64,000 nucleotides of DNA, from NCBI RefSeq assembly GCF_029211125.1, contig NZ_JARGEN010000058.1:1-64000 (forward strand), in the 5' to 3' direction. This document shows positions 47,076-55,123 of this stretch, in pieces. The notes under the pieces are model-generated. The model saw nothing but the letters and a program-made list of their open reading frames with translations. It made no database searches and was not told where the DNA came from. The stretch is from Curvibacter soli. Lineage in GTDB: Bacteria; Pseudomonadota; Gammaproteobacteria; Burkholderiales; Burkholderiaceae_C. Every line of letters begins with the position of its first letter. Positions within the stretch are counted from its first letter, which is position 1. Position numbers and translations under genes: made by a program.

Positions 47076-47501
47076 TCAGTGCGCCATCTTCGCCGCGCAG
47101 GCGCCGCACAGCCCGTAGAGCGACATTGCGTGGTCCTGCAGCACCCAGCCCTTGTGCCTGGCCACGATCTGCTGGCGCTTCTCGATCTCGGCGTCGAAGA
47201 ACTCCTCCACCTTGCCGCAGTGGGTGCAGACGAAGTGGTCGTGGTGCTGACCTTCGTTGAGTTCATACACCGCCTTGCCGCTCTCGAAATGGCTGCGGCT
47301 CAGGATGCCGGCCTGCTCGAACTGCATCAGCACCCGGTAGACCGTGGCCAGGCCGATGTCGGAATGCTCGTTGAGCAGCACGCGGAACACGTCTTCGGCG
47401 GTCATGTGGCGCTGCGCGCCCTTCTGGAAGATCTCCAGGATCTTCAGGCGCGGCAGCGTCGCCTTCAGGCCGGTGCTCTTCAACTCGTCGATGTTGCTCA
47501 T
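47076..47501 (-). CDS. fur: Ferric uptake regulator Fur
   Basis: This 141-residue metal-dependent repressor of iron acquisition has an N-terminal winged helix ([25 protein letters not shown] ... [24 protein letters not shown]). The dimerisation domain carries the metal motif [18 protein letters not shown], and the C-terminal CGACAAK provides the second zinc-binding cysteine pair. The start at 47501 matches the family. It is divergent from bamE with about 110 bp between them; a TACAAT -10-like box (about 47585) faces bamE. Confidence 0.96.
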   Translation of the reverse strand: MSNIDELKSTGLKATLPRLKILEIFQKGAQRHMTAEDVFRVLLNEHSDIGLATVYRVLMQFEQAGILSRSHFESGKAVYELNEGQHHDHFVCTHCGKVEEFFDAEIEKRQQIVARHKGWVLQDHAMSLYGLCGACAAKMAH

Positions 47502-47611
47502 GGGGGTCTTTCGTCCACAAGGGGCAGGCCCGGGTCGCGGCGGCGCGGCCCCTGCGCGGCAAGAAAGAGGGCGCGGGGCCAATCGCTACAATGGCCCTCG
47601 ATCATATCGCC

Positions 47612-48172
47612 ATGCCCTCTCCCATGCCCGTCTACCACCTTCGCGCCGCCCGCGCGGCCTGCGCCCTTGCCCTCTGCTGCGGCATGGCGGCATGTTCGAG
47701 CCTCGACAGCGCCAGCGAACGCGTGGCCGGCATCGTCACCCCCTACAAGATCGAGGTAGTGCAGGGCAATTTCGTCTCGCGCGAGCAGGTCCAGGCGCTG
47801 CAGATCGGCATGGGCCGCCAGCAGGTGCGGGAGCTGCTGGGCACGCCGCTGGTCATGAGCCTGTTCCACGCCGACCGCTGGGACTACGTGTTCACCATCA
47901 AGCGCCAGGGCGTGCAGCCGCAGGCGCGCCGCCTGAGCGTGTACTTCAAGGGCGATGTGCTGGAGCGCTTCGAGGGCGACGAAATGCCGACCGAGGCCGA
48001 GTTCGTCGCCACGCTCGACACCCATTCCAGAAAGGGCGCGGCGATCCCCCCGCTCGAAGCCACGGAAGCCCAGCTTGCCAAATATCCGGCCCCCGCCGCG
48101 CCCGCCGAGGCCGCGCCGCCGCCTGTCCCCGCCGTGAACTATCCGCCGCTCGAACCCGCCACCACCCGCTAG
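47612..48172 (+). CDS. bamE: Outer-membrane assembly lipoprotein BamE
   Basis: This protein of about 186 residues is a lipoprotein component of the BAM complex that inserts beta-barrels into the outer membrane. It has a lipobox GMAAC after the N-terminal hydrophobic stretch. The BamE core includes [30 protein letters not shown] and [13 protein letters not shown]. The Pro/Ala-rich C-terminal extension beyond about residue 130 is unlike E. coli BamE. Several ATGs are possible (47591, 47612, 47624). It lies 32 bp before dapB. Confidence 0.92.
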   Translation: MPSPMPVYHLRAARAACALALCCGMAACSSLDSASERVAGIVTPYKIEVVQGNFVSREQVQALQIGMGRQQVRELLGTPLVMSLFHADRWDYVFTIKRQGVQPQARRLSVYFKGDVLERFEGDEMPTEAEFVATLDTHSRKGAAIPPLEATEAQLAKYPAPAAPAEAAPPPVPAVNYPPLEPATTR

Positions 48173-48204
48173 TGCACCGCCCCACCCCTCCGAGGCCGCA
48201 GCGC

Positions 48205-49047
48205 ATGACCTCCGCAACCACCGCTCCATCCTCTGCCTGCGCGCCCCGGCACCGCGTCGCCGTGGCCGGCGCCTCGGGCCGCATGGGCCGCATGCTGATC
48301 GAGGCCATCCGCGCCAGCGACGACTGCGTGCTGGTCGGCGCCCTGGATACCGCCGCCAGCCCTGCCGTCGGCTCCGACGCCTGCGCCTTCCTCGGCTTCG
48401 CCAGCGGCGTGCCCATCACCAGCGACCCGCGGCGCGGCCTAGACGGTGCCGAGGTGCTGATCGACTTCACCCGCCCCGAGGGTACGCTGGCCCACCTGCG
48501 CACCTGCCGCGCGCTCGGCGTGCGCGCCGTGGTCGGCACCACCGGATTCACCGACGCGCAGAAGGCCGAGATTGCCGGCGCCGCCCAGGACGTGGGCGTC
48601 GTGCTCGCGCCCAACATGAGCGTGGGCGTCAACGTCACGCTCAAGCTGCTGGAGATGGCGGCCAAGGCGCTTTCCACCGGCTACGACATCGAGATCATCG
48701 AGGCCCACCACCGCCACAAGGTCGATGCGCCCTCGGGCACCGCGCTGAAGATGGGCGAGGTCATCGCCCACGCCCTGGGCCGCGACCTGAAGGACTGCGC
48801 CGTCTATGCGCGCGAAGGCGTCACCGGCGAGCGCGACTCCTCCACCATCGGGTTTTCCGCCATTCGTGGAGGCGACATCGTGGGCGACCACACGGTGCTG
48901 TTCGCCGGCATCGGCGAGCGCATCGAGATCACGCACAAATCGTCGAGCCGTACCACCTACGCCCAGGGCAGCCTGCGCGCGGTGCGCTTCCTGGCCGGGC
49001 GTGGCGCGGGCCTGTACGACATGTTCGACGTGCTCGGCTTGAAATGA
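48205..49047 (+). CDS. dapB: 4-hydroxy-tetrahydrodipicolinate reductase
   Basis: This 280-residue NAD(P)H-dependent reductase of the lysine/diaminopimelate pathway has the nucleotide-binding motif [14 protein letters not shown] near residue 18. [16 protein letters not shown] and the active-site block [23 protein letters not shown] follow, and [19 protein letters not shown]-type residues complete the substrate site. The fur/bamE/dapB grouping is typical of this family of bacteria. Confidence 0.96.
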   Translation: MTSATTAPSSACAPRHRVAVAGASGRMGRMLIEAIRASDDCVLVGALDTAASPAVGSDACAFLGFASGVPITSDPRRGLDGAEVLIDFTRPEGTLAHLRTCRALGVRAVVGTTGFTDAQKAEIAGAAQDVGVVLAPNMSVGVNVTLKLLEMAAKALSTGYDIEIIEAHHRHKVDAPSGTALKMGEVIAHALGRDLKDCAVYAREGVTGERDSSTIGFSAIRGGDIVGDHTVLFAGIGERIEITHKSSSRTTYAQGSLRAVRFLAGRGAGLYDMFDVLGLK

Positions 49048-49051
49048 GTCC

Positions 49052-49190
49052 ACCCCCGAAGCGCCTTCGGCGCCGCCCCCTCGGGGGGATGCCCCCTGCG
49101 GCCGGGCGCAGCAGCCCGTTGCGCGGTGGCCCCGCCTCGGGGCGCTCCGGCTCCGTAGGCCGCGGGCGGTACGCGGACTCCGTGGAAAAC
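49052..49190. repeat. GC-rich intergenic block with CCCCTCGGGGG hairpin
   Basis: The block holds short self-complementary stretches (GAAGCGCCTTCGGCGC, CCCCCTCGGGGGG) and resembles the elements at 3418-3485 and 61848-61921 only in its central hairpin. It occupies the dapB-exbB gap and may terminate the dapB transcript. No gene. Confidence 0.4.
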
Positions 49191-49210
49191 TGACGGGGAG
49201 GAGTCTGCGC

Positions 49211-49870
49211 ATGGACGGCTTGCAATGGCTGCGCGAGGGCGATGCCGTCACCCGCGGCGTGGCGCTGCTGCTGCTGGCCATGTCGGTGGCGAGCTGGGTC
49301 GTCATCGTCTGGCGGCTGCGCCTGCTGCTGCGCGCGGGTGCGGGCGTGCGGCGCGCCAAGGCGGCGTTTTGGCAGGCCGCGTCCCTCGATGCGGCTTTGC
49401 CCGGCATGGCCGCGTTCGACCGCGAAGGGCTGGCGCTGCCGCTGGTGCGGGCCGCGCGGCAGGACCCGGGCACACAGGGCACGCTGGCCGGCGCGGGCGA
49501 CGCGGCGCAGCGCCTCACGCGCGTGCTGCGCGAGGCGCTCGACACCGTGGCCCGCCGGCTGCAGTTCGGCCAGGTGCTGCTGGCCACCGTGGGCTCCATC
49601 GCGCCCTTCGTCGGGCTGCTGGGCACCGTCTGGGGCATCTACCACGCGCTCGTGGGCCTGTCCCAGGGCGGGCAGATCACCATCGAGCGCGTCGCCGGCC
49701 CCGTGGGCGAGGCCCTGGTCATGACCGCCGCGGGCCTGGCCGTGGCCATCCCCGCCGTGCTGGCCTACAACGTCTTCGGTCGCATCGCGGGCCGCATCGA
49801 GGCCGACCTGGAAGGCTTCGCGCACGACCTGCGCGAACTGCTGGCCGGCGGCGGCCCGCCACGCGGCTGA
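49211..49870 (+). CDS. exbB: MotA/TolQ/ExbB proton channel family protein
   Basis: This 219-residue inner-membrane protein has three transmembrane helices (VALLLLAMSVASWVVIVW; LLATVGSIAPFVGLLGTVWGI; VMTAAGLAVAIPAVLAY), and the ExbB/TolQ signature SIAPFVGLLGTVWGIYHA is intact. With the following ExbD it forms a proton-driven motor that energises TonB-dependent uptake at the outer membrane. No tonB gene lies next to it here, so the partner must be encoded elsewhere. Confidence 0.9.
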   Translation: MDGLQWLREGDAVTRGVALLLLAMSVASWVVIVWRLRLLLRAGAGVRRAKAAFWQAASLDAALPGMAAFDREGLALPLVRAARQDPGTQGTLAGAGDAAQRLTRVLREALDTVARRLQFGQVLLATVGSIAPFVGLLGTVWGIYHALVGLSQGGQITIERVAGPVGEALVMTAAGLAVAIPAVLAYNVFGRIAGRIEADLEGFAHDLRELLAGGGPPRG

Positions 49871-49896
49871 CGCGCGGGCGCAGCACAGGCACCGCC

Positions 49897-50328
49897 ATGG
49901 CCTTCGGACGCCTGCAGCGCAGCCCCGAGAGCCGGCCCATGGCCGACATCAACGTCACGCCGCTGGTGGACGTGATGCTGGTGCTGGTGGCCATCTTCAT
50001 CCTCACCGCGCCGCTGCTGGCCAGCGCCATCCGGCTGGACCTGCCGCGCGCCGCGGGCGCCACGCCCGGCGCCGCGCCGCGCGCGCTGGTGCTGGCGGTG
50101 GACGCGCAGGGCCAGGCCTGGCTGGACGGTGCGGCCATCACCCCCGGCGCGCTGGCCGCGCGGCTGGCGCAGGCCGCCGCCGAAGACCCGGCCACCGAGC
50201 TGCAGTTGCGCGCCGACGCCGCCGTGCCCTATGGCCGCGTGGTGGAGATCATGGGGCTCGCGCAGCAGGCCGGGCTGTCGCGCATCGGCTTCGTGGCCGA
50301 GCCGCCGCGGCGGGCATCCACGCCTTGA
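49897..50328 (+). CDS. exbD: Biopolymer transport protein ExbD/TolR
   Basis: This 143-residue single-pass inner-membrane protein has a short cytosolic N terminus, then MADINVTPLVDVMLVLVAIF with the essential aspartate in the helix, and a periplasmic domain (about 45-143) ending in a beta strand (GLSRIGFVAEP). It is 26 bp after exbB and is co-transcribed with it. Confidence 0.9.
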   Translation: MAFGRLQRSPESRPMADINVTPLVDVMLVLVAIFILTAPLLASAIRLDLPRAAGATPGAAPRALVLAVDAQGQAWLDGAAITPGALAARLAQAAAEDPATELQLRADAAVPYGRVVEIMGLAQQAGLSRIGFVAEPPRRASTP

Positions 50329-50335
50329 ATTCCTT

Positions 50336-50352
50336 ATACTCCTGGGGAGTAT
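50336..50352. promoter_or_regulatory. Operator-like palindrome ATACTCC-TGG-GGAGTAT
   Basis: This is a perfect 7-bp inverted repeat with a 3-bp spacer, 8 bp after the exbD stop. A related G-rich half-site (GGGGGGGAGTATA) follows near 50385. The form recalls G-tract operators of CsoR/RcnR-type regulators, but no such regulator or metal-efflux gene is nearby, and it could equally be an RNA hairpin. The gap 50329-50513 shows nothing else. Confidence 0.35.
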
Positions 50353-50513
50353 GCAGTTGTACCGCTTTGAAATACTGCGATAGCGGGTGAGATGGGGGGG
50401 AGTATATGGAAGAACGGGGCTGTTTTCAGCGCGGATGAGCTCGGTTGCATTGTTTTTGCGTCAGTCTGTTTTGGGCGCTGCCGGTTGTGCGCAAGGCTTT
50501 CTTGCCGGGCGGC

Positions 50514-51287
50514 CTACTTCTCCACGAACGCCCGCTCGATCACGAAGTCGCCCGGCGTGGTGGTGTTGCCCTCCTTGAAGCCGCGCGCCTCCAGCATCAG
50601 CTTCAGGTCGTGCAGCATCGCAGGGCTGCCGCAGAGCATCACGCGGTCCTCTGCCGGGTTCAGCGGCGGCAGGCCCAGGTCGGCGAACAGCTTGCCGCTT
50701 TCCATCAGGTCGGTGATGCGGCCCTGGTTGCGGAACGCCTCGCGCGTGACGGTGGGGTAGTACAGCAGCTTGCCGGCCACGATATCGCCGAGGAACTCGT
50801 GCTGCTGCAGCTCGCGCGTGAACAGCGCGTGGTACGCCAGTTCCTTGACCTCGCGCACGCCGTGCACCACCACCACCTTCTCGAACCTCTCGTAGCTCTC
50901 GGGGTCGCGCGCCACGCTCAGGAACGGCGCCAGTCCCGTGCCCGTGCCCAGCAGGTACAGGCGCTTGCCCGGCAGCAGGTAGTCGATCAGCAGCGTGCCC
51001 GTGGGTTTGCGGCCCACGAGGATGCTGTCGCCCACCTGGATGTTCTGCAGCCGCGAGGTCAGCGGGCCGTCGGGCACCTTGATGCTCAGGAACTCCAGAT
51101 GTTCCTCGTAGTTGGGGCTGGCGATGCTGTAGGCGCGCAGCAGCGGCTTGCCATCCACCTTCAGCCCGATCATGGTGAAGTGGCCGTTGGAGAAGCGCAG
51201 GGAAGGATCGCGCGTGGTGGTGAAGCTGAACAGGCGGTCGGTCCAGTGGTGGACGGACAGCACGCGTTCTTCGTTGAATGCGCTCAT
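50514..51287 (-). CDS. fpr: Ferredoxin-NADP reductase
   Basis: This 257-residue flavoprotein transfers electrons between NADPH and ferredoxin or flavodoxin and supports redox stress defence and Fe-S metabolism. The FAD motif RAYSIASP, the flavin-binding VPDGPLTSRLQ, the NADP-binding LLGTGTGLAPFLSVARD and VMLCGSPAMLHDLK, and the C-terminal FVIERAFVEK are present in the order expected for bacterial class FPR enzymes. The start at 51287 (MSAFNEERVLSVHHWTD) is well supported. Confidence 0.94.
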   Translation of the reverse strand: MSAFNEERVLSVHHWTDRLFSFTTTRDPSLRFSNGHFTMIGLKVDGKPLLRAYSIASPNYEEHLEFLSIKVPDGPLTSRLQNIQVGDSILVGRKPTGTLLIDYLLPGKRLYLLGTGTGLAPFLSVARDPESYERFEKVVVVHGVREVKELAYHALFTRELQQHEFLGDIVAGKLLYYPTVTREAFRNQGRITDLMESGKLFADLGLPPLNPAEDRVMLCGSPAMLHDLKLMLEARGFKEGNTTTPGDFVIERAFVEK

Positions 51288-51449
51288 GGTCGATCGGCGG
51301 AAAGGGTCAGGTAAAGCAGGCGGGGGTAGTGGCGCGGGCCGATGGGCGGCAGGCTGGCCGGCCTGGCTCGTCCACTGTGCACGGGCGGGCAGGCTGCCCG
51401 CGCGAATCCGCCATTTTGCCGCAACGGCGCGCGGCGGCTTCGTATTTGC

Positions 51450-51795
51450 CCGCATCAGCACAGGGCGCATCGCCCCGCCGCAGCCCGTGGCCATGGCCGC
51501 CGCGGCCGAATGCCGCGGCGCGGGCATCGCCCCGTGAAGATGATCGCCGGCGACCATGCGGCGACAGCCGAGGCCGCGAAGGAAGCCAGCGCAGGTGGTG
51601 CTGGCCGTGGTGGCGGCGCAGATGGCATTCACCTATGCTCCGTGGATGCGGGCCGTGTTCGATTCCCGCCCGTGGCGTTGGCCGAAGCGCTGGCGCTGGC
51701 GCTGGTGGCGGTGGGCGTCGTGCGGATGGCCGTGCTGGAGTGCGAGAGGGCCGTGCTGCGCCGCCTCGGGCTGCTTGCCGAACCGGAGGCTGCGC
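51450..51795 (+). pseudogene. Remnant of a P-type cation-transporting ATPase
   Basis: Two fragments of a P-type ATPase survive in shifted frames. The first (about 51455-51575) reads GRIAPPQPVAMAAAAECRGAGI, is broken by a one-base shift to a TGA at 51535, and continues in the next frame as VKMIAGDHAATAEA, the hinge motif of the P domain. The second (about 51595-51785) reads VVLAVVAAQMAFTYAPWMRAVFDSRP, then after another shift VALAEALALALVAVGV and AVLECERAVLRRLGL, matching the last two membrane helices. Everything between is deleted. It lies between fpr and a universal stress protein gene. 51288-51450 shows nothing I can identify. Confidence 0.72.
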
Positions 51796-51811
51796 CATGG
51801 ATGACCCTCAT

Positions 51812-51893
51812 ACGACTTGCGCAAACAAGGGTGCGGAGCCAGCGTCGGCACAAGGCGCTGCGGGTCGACGGAGCATGTTTCGTGCAAGTCTTG
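51812..51893 (+). repeat. 81-bp inverted-repeat element, copy C (diverged)
   Basis: It begins TACGACTTGCGCAAACAAGG and ends GTTTCGTGCAAGTCTTG, with ends like copies at 673-753 and 2297-2377 but a diverged interior. It ends 25 bp before the start codon of the stress-protein gene and directly follows the ATPase remnant. Confidence 0.55.
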
Positions 51894-51917
51894 TCTCATT
51901 AACCGCAGGAGAAACCG

Positions 51918-52817
51918 ATGACCGAATCTTCCTCATGGAACAGCGCGCCGCCGCGCAGTATTTTGCTGTCCACCGACCTGGGCTGCCGCAGCGACCGCGC
52001 GCTCGACCGTGCATTGCAGCTCGCGCGGCAGTGGCAGGCGCGGCTGGTCGCGCTCACCGTGCTCGACGCGGCGGACATGGCCGCCGTGCGGACCCGGGCC
52101 GCCGGCGCGCCGCAGGCCGACCCGGTGCAGGTGGCGCAAGCCCAGTTGCGGGCCGATGCCGCTGCCAACGACGTGCCGATCACGGTGCGCGTGGGGCAGG
52201 GCGCGGTGGCCGACACGGTGCTTTCCATCGCCGCGCTGGAGAAGGCGGAGTTCATCGTCGTCGGCATCGCGCGCAACGAGGCGCTGGGCCGCGTGGTGCT
52301 GGGCTCCACCGTCGATGCGCTGGTGCGGCGTGCCGATGCGCCCGTGCTCGTGGTGCGCGCGCGCCCTCGCCATGCCTATGAGCGCGTAGTGGTGGCAACC
52401 GATTTTTCCGCCACGTCCAGGCGGGCGCTGAACGTCGCCGTCCATTGCTTTGCGCATGCGTCGTTCACGCTCTTCCACGCCTTCAATGCCGGCTCCCCCG
52501 CGTTGGCGGACGGCGGGCAGCAGCGCGCATTGGCCGTGGACGCGGCGCGCGGGGCCGCGCTGCAGGCCTGCCAGGCGTTCATCGACGCATCGGGCCTGCC
52601 CGACGAGGTGCGCGCCCGCATGCATGTCGATGTGGCGCACGGCGACCCGGCGCGCCTGCTCGACGGCTATGCGCGCGACCGGCAGGCCGATCTCGTGGTG
52701 CTCGGCACGCAGGGCCGCACGGGCCTGCGCGAGCTGCTGCTGGGCAGCGTGGCCCAGCGCGTCCTCGAAGTTGCGCAGGGCGATGTGCTGGTGGTGCGGC
52801 AGCCGCGCGCCGCATGA
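51918..52817 (+). CDS. Tandem-domain universal stress protein
   Basis: This 299-residue protein has two UspA domains. The first (about 12-148) contains SILLSTDLGCRSDRALDRAL and the end VLGSTVDALVRRADAPVLVVR. The second (about 152-297) contains RVVVATDFSATSRRALNVAV and VVLGTQGRTGLRELLLGSVAQRVLEVAQGDVLVVR, with the ATP-binding G-x2-G-x9-G(S/T) pattern. It resembles UspE-type stress proteins. It lies between an ATPase remnant and the prkA operon, so a stress-linked role is likely. Confidence 0.92.
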   Translation: MTESSSWNSAPPRSILLSTDLGCRSDRALDRALQLARQWQARLVALTVLDAADMAAVRTRAAGAPQADPVQVAQAQLRADAAANDVPITVRVGQGAVADTVLSIAALEKAEFIVVGIARNEALGRVVLGSTVDALVRRADAPVLVVRARPRHAYERVVVATDFSATSRRALNVAVHCFAHASFTLFHAFNAGSPALADGGQQRALAVDAARGAALQACQAFIDASGLPDEVRARMHVDVAHGDPARLLDGYARDRQADLVVLGTQGRTGLRELLLGSVAQRVLEVAQGDVLVVRQPRAA

Positions 52818-52941
52818 CCATTCTTGCTGTGTGTGCAGTGCACTTGCGTGCTGTGGCTGAAAGAGCACGCGCGCAGACATGCGCCGCCCGATTTGGGGTA
52901 AGGTGGAACCGGCTGGAGCGAGGAACTAACCCGGCGCCTTC

Positions 52942-52965
52942 GCGGTCTGCCATGTAACAGACCGC
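52942..52965. promoter_or_regulatory. Perfect 8-bp inverted repeat upstream of the prkA promoter
   Basis: GCGGTCTG and CAGACCGC are separated by 8 bp. The repeat lies 16 bp upstream of the sigma-54-like promoter, so it could be a regulator site, or a stem that ends the usp transcript. No T-tract follows. Confidence 0.4.
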
Positions 52966-52980
52966 CGGAGTGCGCATTCA

Positions 52981-52996
52981 GGGCACAGTCCTTGCA
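52981..52996 (+). promoter_or_regulatory. Sigma-54-type promoter of prkA-yeaH-spoVR
   Basis: GGGCAC-AGTCC-TTGCA matches the -24/-12 consensus TGGCAC-N5-TTGCA with one mismatch, and GG and GC are exactly 10 bp apart (52982-52983 and 52994-52995). Transcription would start near 53007, leaving a leader of about 130 nt. The homologous yeaGH operon of E. coli is known to use RpoN. The rest of the 320-bp gap 52818-53137 holds no gene. Confidence 0.72.
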
Positions 52997-53137
52997 TGCC
53001 GACCCTTGTGAACAGTCCTGCTTTGTGGGTTCTATTCGGAGCATGCAAGGCGCCGCGCACGCCGATACTGGCAGCGCAGCATTGCAAGCCCCGAAGCCCG
53101 CGTGGCAGCGCCCCGTGGATTTGATGGAGGTGTTCGG

Positions 53138-55060
53138 ATGGATGTCATCAGCAACTTCGCAGCGCGGTACGAGCGCACTCGCGAGGAGGAGCTCACGCTC
53201 CAGGAGTACCTGGATATCTGCAAGAGGGACCCGATGGCCTTCGCCACCGCTGCCGAGCGCATGCTCAATGCGATCGGCGAGCCCGAGATGGTGGATACGC
53301 GCAACGACCCGCGCCTCTCGCGCATCTTCGCCAACAAGGTCATCAAGATCTACCCGGCGTTCAAGGAGTTCTACGGCATGGAGGACGCCATCGAGCAGGT
53401 GGTGTCCTACTTCCGCCATGCCGCGCAGGGGCTGGAGGAAAAGAAACAGATCCTCTACCTGCTCGGCCCCGTGGGCGGCGGCAAAAGCTCCATCGCCGAG
53501 CGGCTCAAGCAGCTCATGGAGCACGTGCCGTTCTATTCGATCAAGGGCTCGCCGGTCAACGAGTCGCCGCTGGGCCTGTTCGATCTGGCCGAGGACGGCC
53601 CCATCCTGGAGAAGGAATACGGCATCCCGCGCCGCTACCTGCAGCGCATCCTCTCGCCCTGGGCCGTGAAGCGGCTCGAGGAGTACGGCGGCGACATCCG
53701 CAAGTTCAAGGTGGTCAAGCGCCATCCCTCGGTGCTCAAGCAGATCGCCGTGGCCAAGACCGAGCCGGGCGACGAGAACAACCAGGATATTTCCAGCCTG
53801 GTCGGCAAGATCGACATCCGCAAGCTCGAAACCTTCGCCCAGGACGATCCCGACGCCTACAGCTATTCCGGCGGCCTGTGCCTGGCCAACCAGGGCCTGC
53901 TCGAATTCGTCGAGATGTTCAAGGCGCCGATCAAGGTGCTGCACCCGCTGCTGACCGCCACGCAGGAAGGCAACTTCAAGGGCACCGAGGGCTTCGGCGC
54001 CATCCCCTTCGACGGCGTGGTGCTCGCCCACAGCAACGAGAGCGAGTGGAAGGCCTTTCGCAACAACAAGAACAACGAGGCCTTTCTGGACCGCATCTAC
54101 ATCGTCAAGGTGCCGTACTGCCTGCGCGTGACCGAGGAAGTCAAGATCTACGACAAACTGGTGCGCAACTCGTCGCTGGCGCAGGCGTCGTGCGCGCCCG
54201 GCACGCTCAAGATGATGGCGCAGTTCTCGGTGCTCACGCGCCTGAAGGAGCCCGAGAATTCGAGCATCTACAGCAAGATGCTGGTCTACGACGGCGACAG
54301 CCTCAAGGACACCGACCCCAAGGCCAAGTCGATCCAGGAATACCGCGACTACGCCGGCGTGGACGAGGGCATGAGTGGCATCTCCACCCGCTTCGCGTTC
54401 AAGATCATCTCCAAGGTCTTCAACTTCGACAGCACCGAGGTGGCGGCCAACCCGGTGCACCTGATGTACGTGCTGGAGCAGCAGATCGAGCGCGAGCAGT
54501 TCCCCGCCGAGACCGAGCAGAAGTATCTTTCCTACATCAAGGAGCTGCTGGCGCCGCGCTACGCCGAATTCATCGGCAAGGAAATCCAGACCGCCTACCT
54601 GGAAAGCTATAGCGAGTACGGCCAGAACATCTTCGACCGCTACGTCACCTATGCCGACTACTGGATCCAGGACCAGGAGTACCGCGACGTCGATACCGGC
54701 GAAATCTTCGACCGCGGCTCGCTCAACGGCGAGCTGGAAAAGATCGAGAAGCCCGCGGGCATCAGCAACCCCAAGGACTTCCGCAACGAGATCGTGAACT
54801 TCGTGCTGCGCGCGCGCGCCGGCAACGCGGGCAAGAACCCGCTGTGGACCAGCTACGAGAAGCTGCGCACGGTGATCGAGAAGAAGATGTTCTCCAACAC
54901 CGAGGAGCTTCTGCCCGTCATCAGCTTCAACGCCAAGAGCAGCGCCGACGAGCAGAAAAAGCACGAGGAGTTCGTCAACCGCATGGTGGAAAAGGGCTAT
55001 ACGCCCAAGCAGGTGCGGTTGCTGTGCGAGTGGTATTTGCGCGTTCGCAAGAGTTCGTGA
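53138..55060 (+). CDS. prkA: PrkA family serine protein kinase (YeaG)
   Basis: This 640-residue AAA-type protein with a C-terminal kinase-like domain is involved in stress and nutrient-starvation responses. The N terminus MDVISNFAARYERTREEELTLQEYL is typical. Walker A lies in YLLGPVGGGKSSIAERL near residue 110, and the conserved GLCLANQGLLEFVEMFKAPI and NSNE-type HSNESEWKAFRNNKNNEAF blocks follow. The C-terminal part (about 380-640) is also intact. An ATGGAGG ribosome-binding site precedes the ATG. It is the first gene of a three-gene operon. Confidence 0.95.
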   Translation: MDVISNFAARYERTREEELTLQEYLDICKRDPMAFATAAERMLNAIGEPEMVDTRNDPRLSRIFANKVIKIYPAFKEFYGMEDAIEQVVSYFRHAAQGLEEKKQILYLLGPVGGGKSSIAERLKQLMEHVPFYSIKGSPVNESPLGLFDLAEDGPILEKEYGIPRRYLQRILSPWAVKRLEEYGGDIRKFKVVKRHPSVLKQIAVAKTEPGDENNQDISSLVGKIDIRKLETFAQDDPDAYSYSGGLCLANQGLLEFVEMFKAPIKVLHPLLTATQEGNFKGTEGFGAIPFDGVVLAHSNESEWKAFRNNKNNEAFLDRIYIVKVPYCLRVTEEVKIYDKLVRNSSLAQASCAPGTLKMMAQFSVLTRLKEPENSSIYSKMLVYDGDSLKDTDPKAKSIQEYRDYAGVDEGMSGISTRFAFKIISKVFNFDSTEVAANPVHLMYVLEQQIEREQFPAETEQKYLSYIKELLAPRYAEFIGKEIQTAYLESYSEYGQNIFDRYVTYADYWIQDQEYRDVDTGEIFDRGSLNGELEKIEKPAGISNPKDFRNEIVNFVLRARAGNAGKNPLWTSYEKLRTVIEKKMFSNTEELLPVISFNAKSSADEQKKHEEFVNRMVEKGYTPKQVRLLCEWYLRVRKSS

Positions 55061-55123
55061 TGCACGGCGGCCCGGGACGCGCACCCGGGCCGCCCGCGGT
55101 CCATTGGACGGAGGTTTGACATC

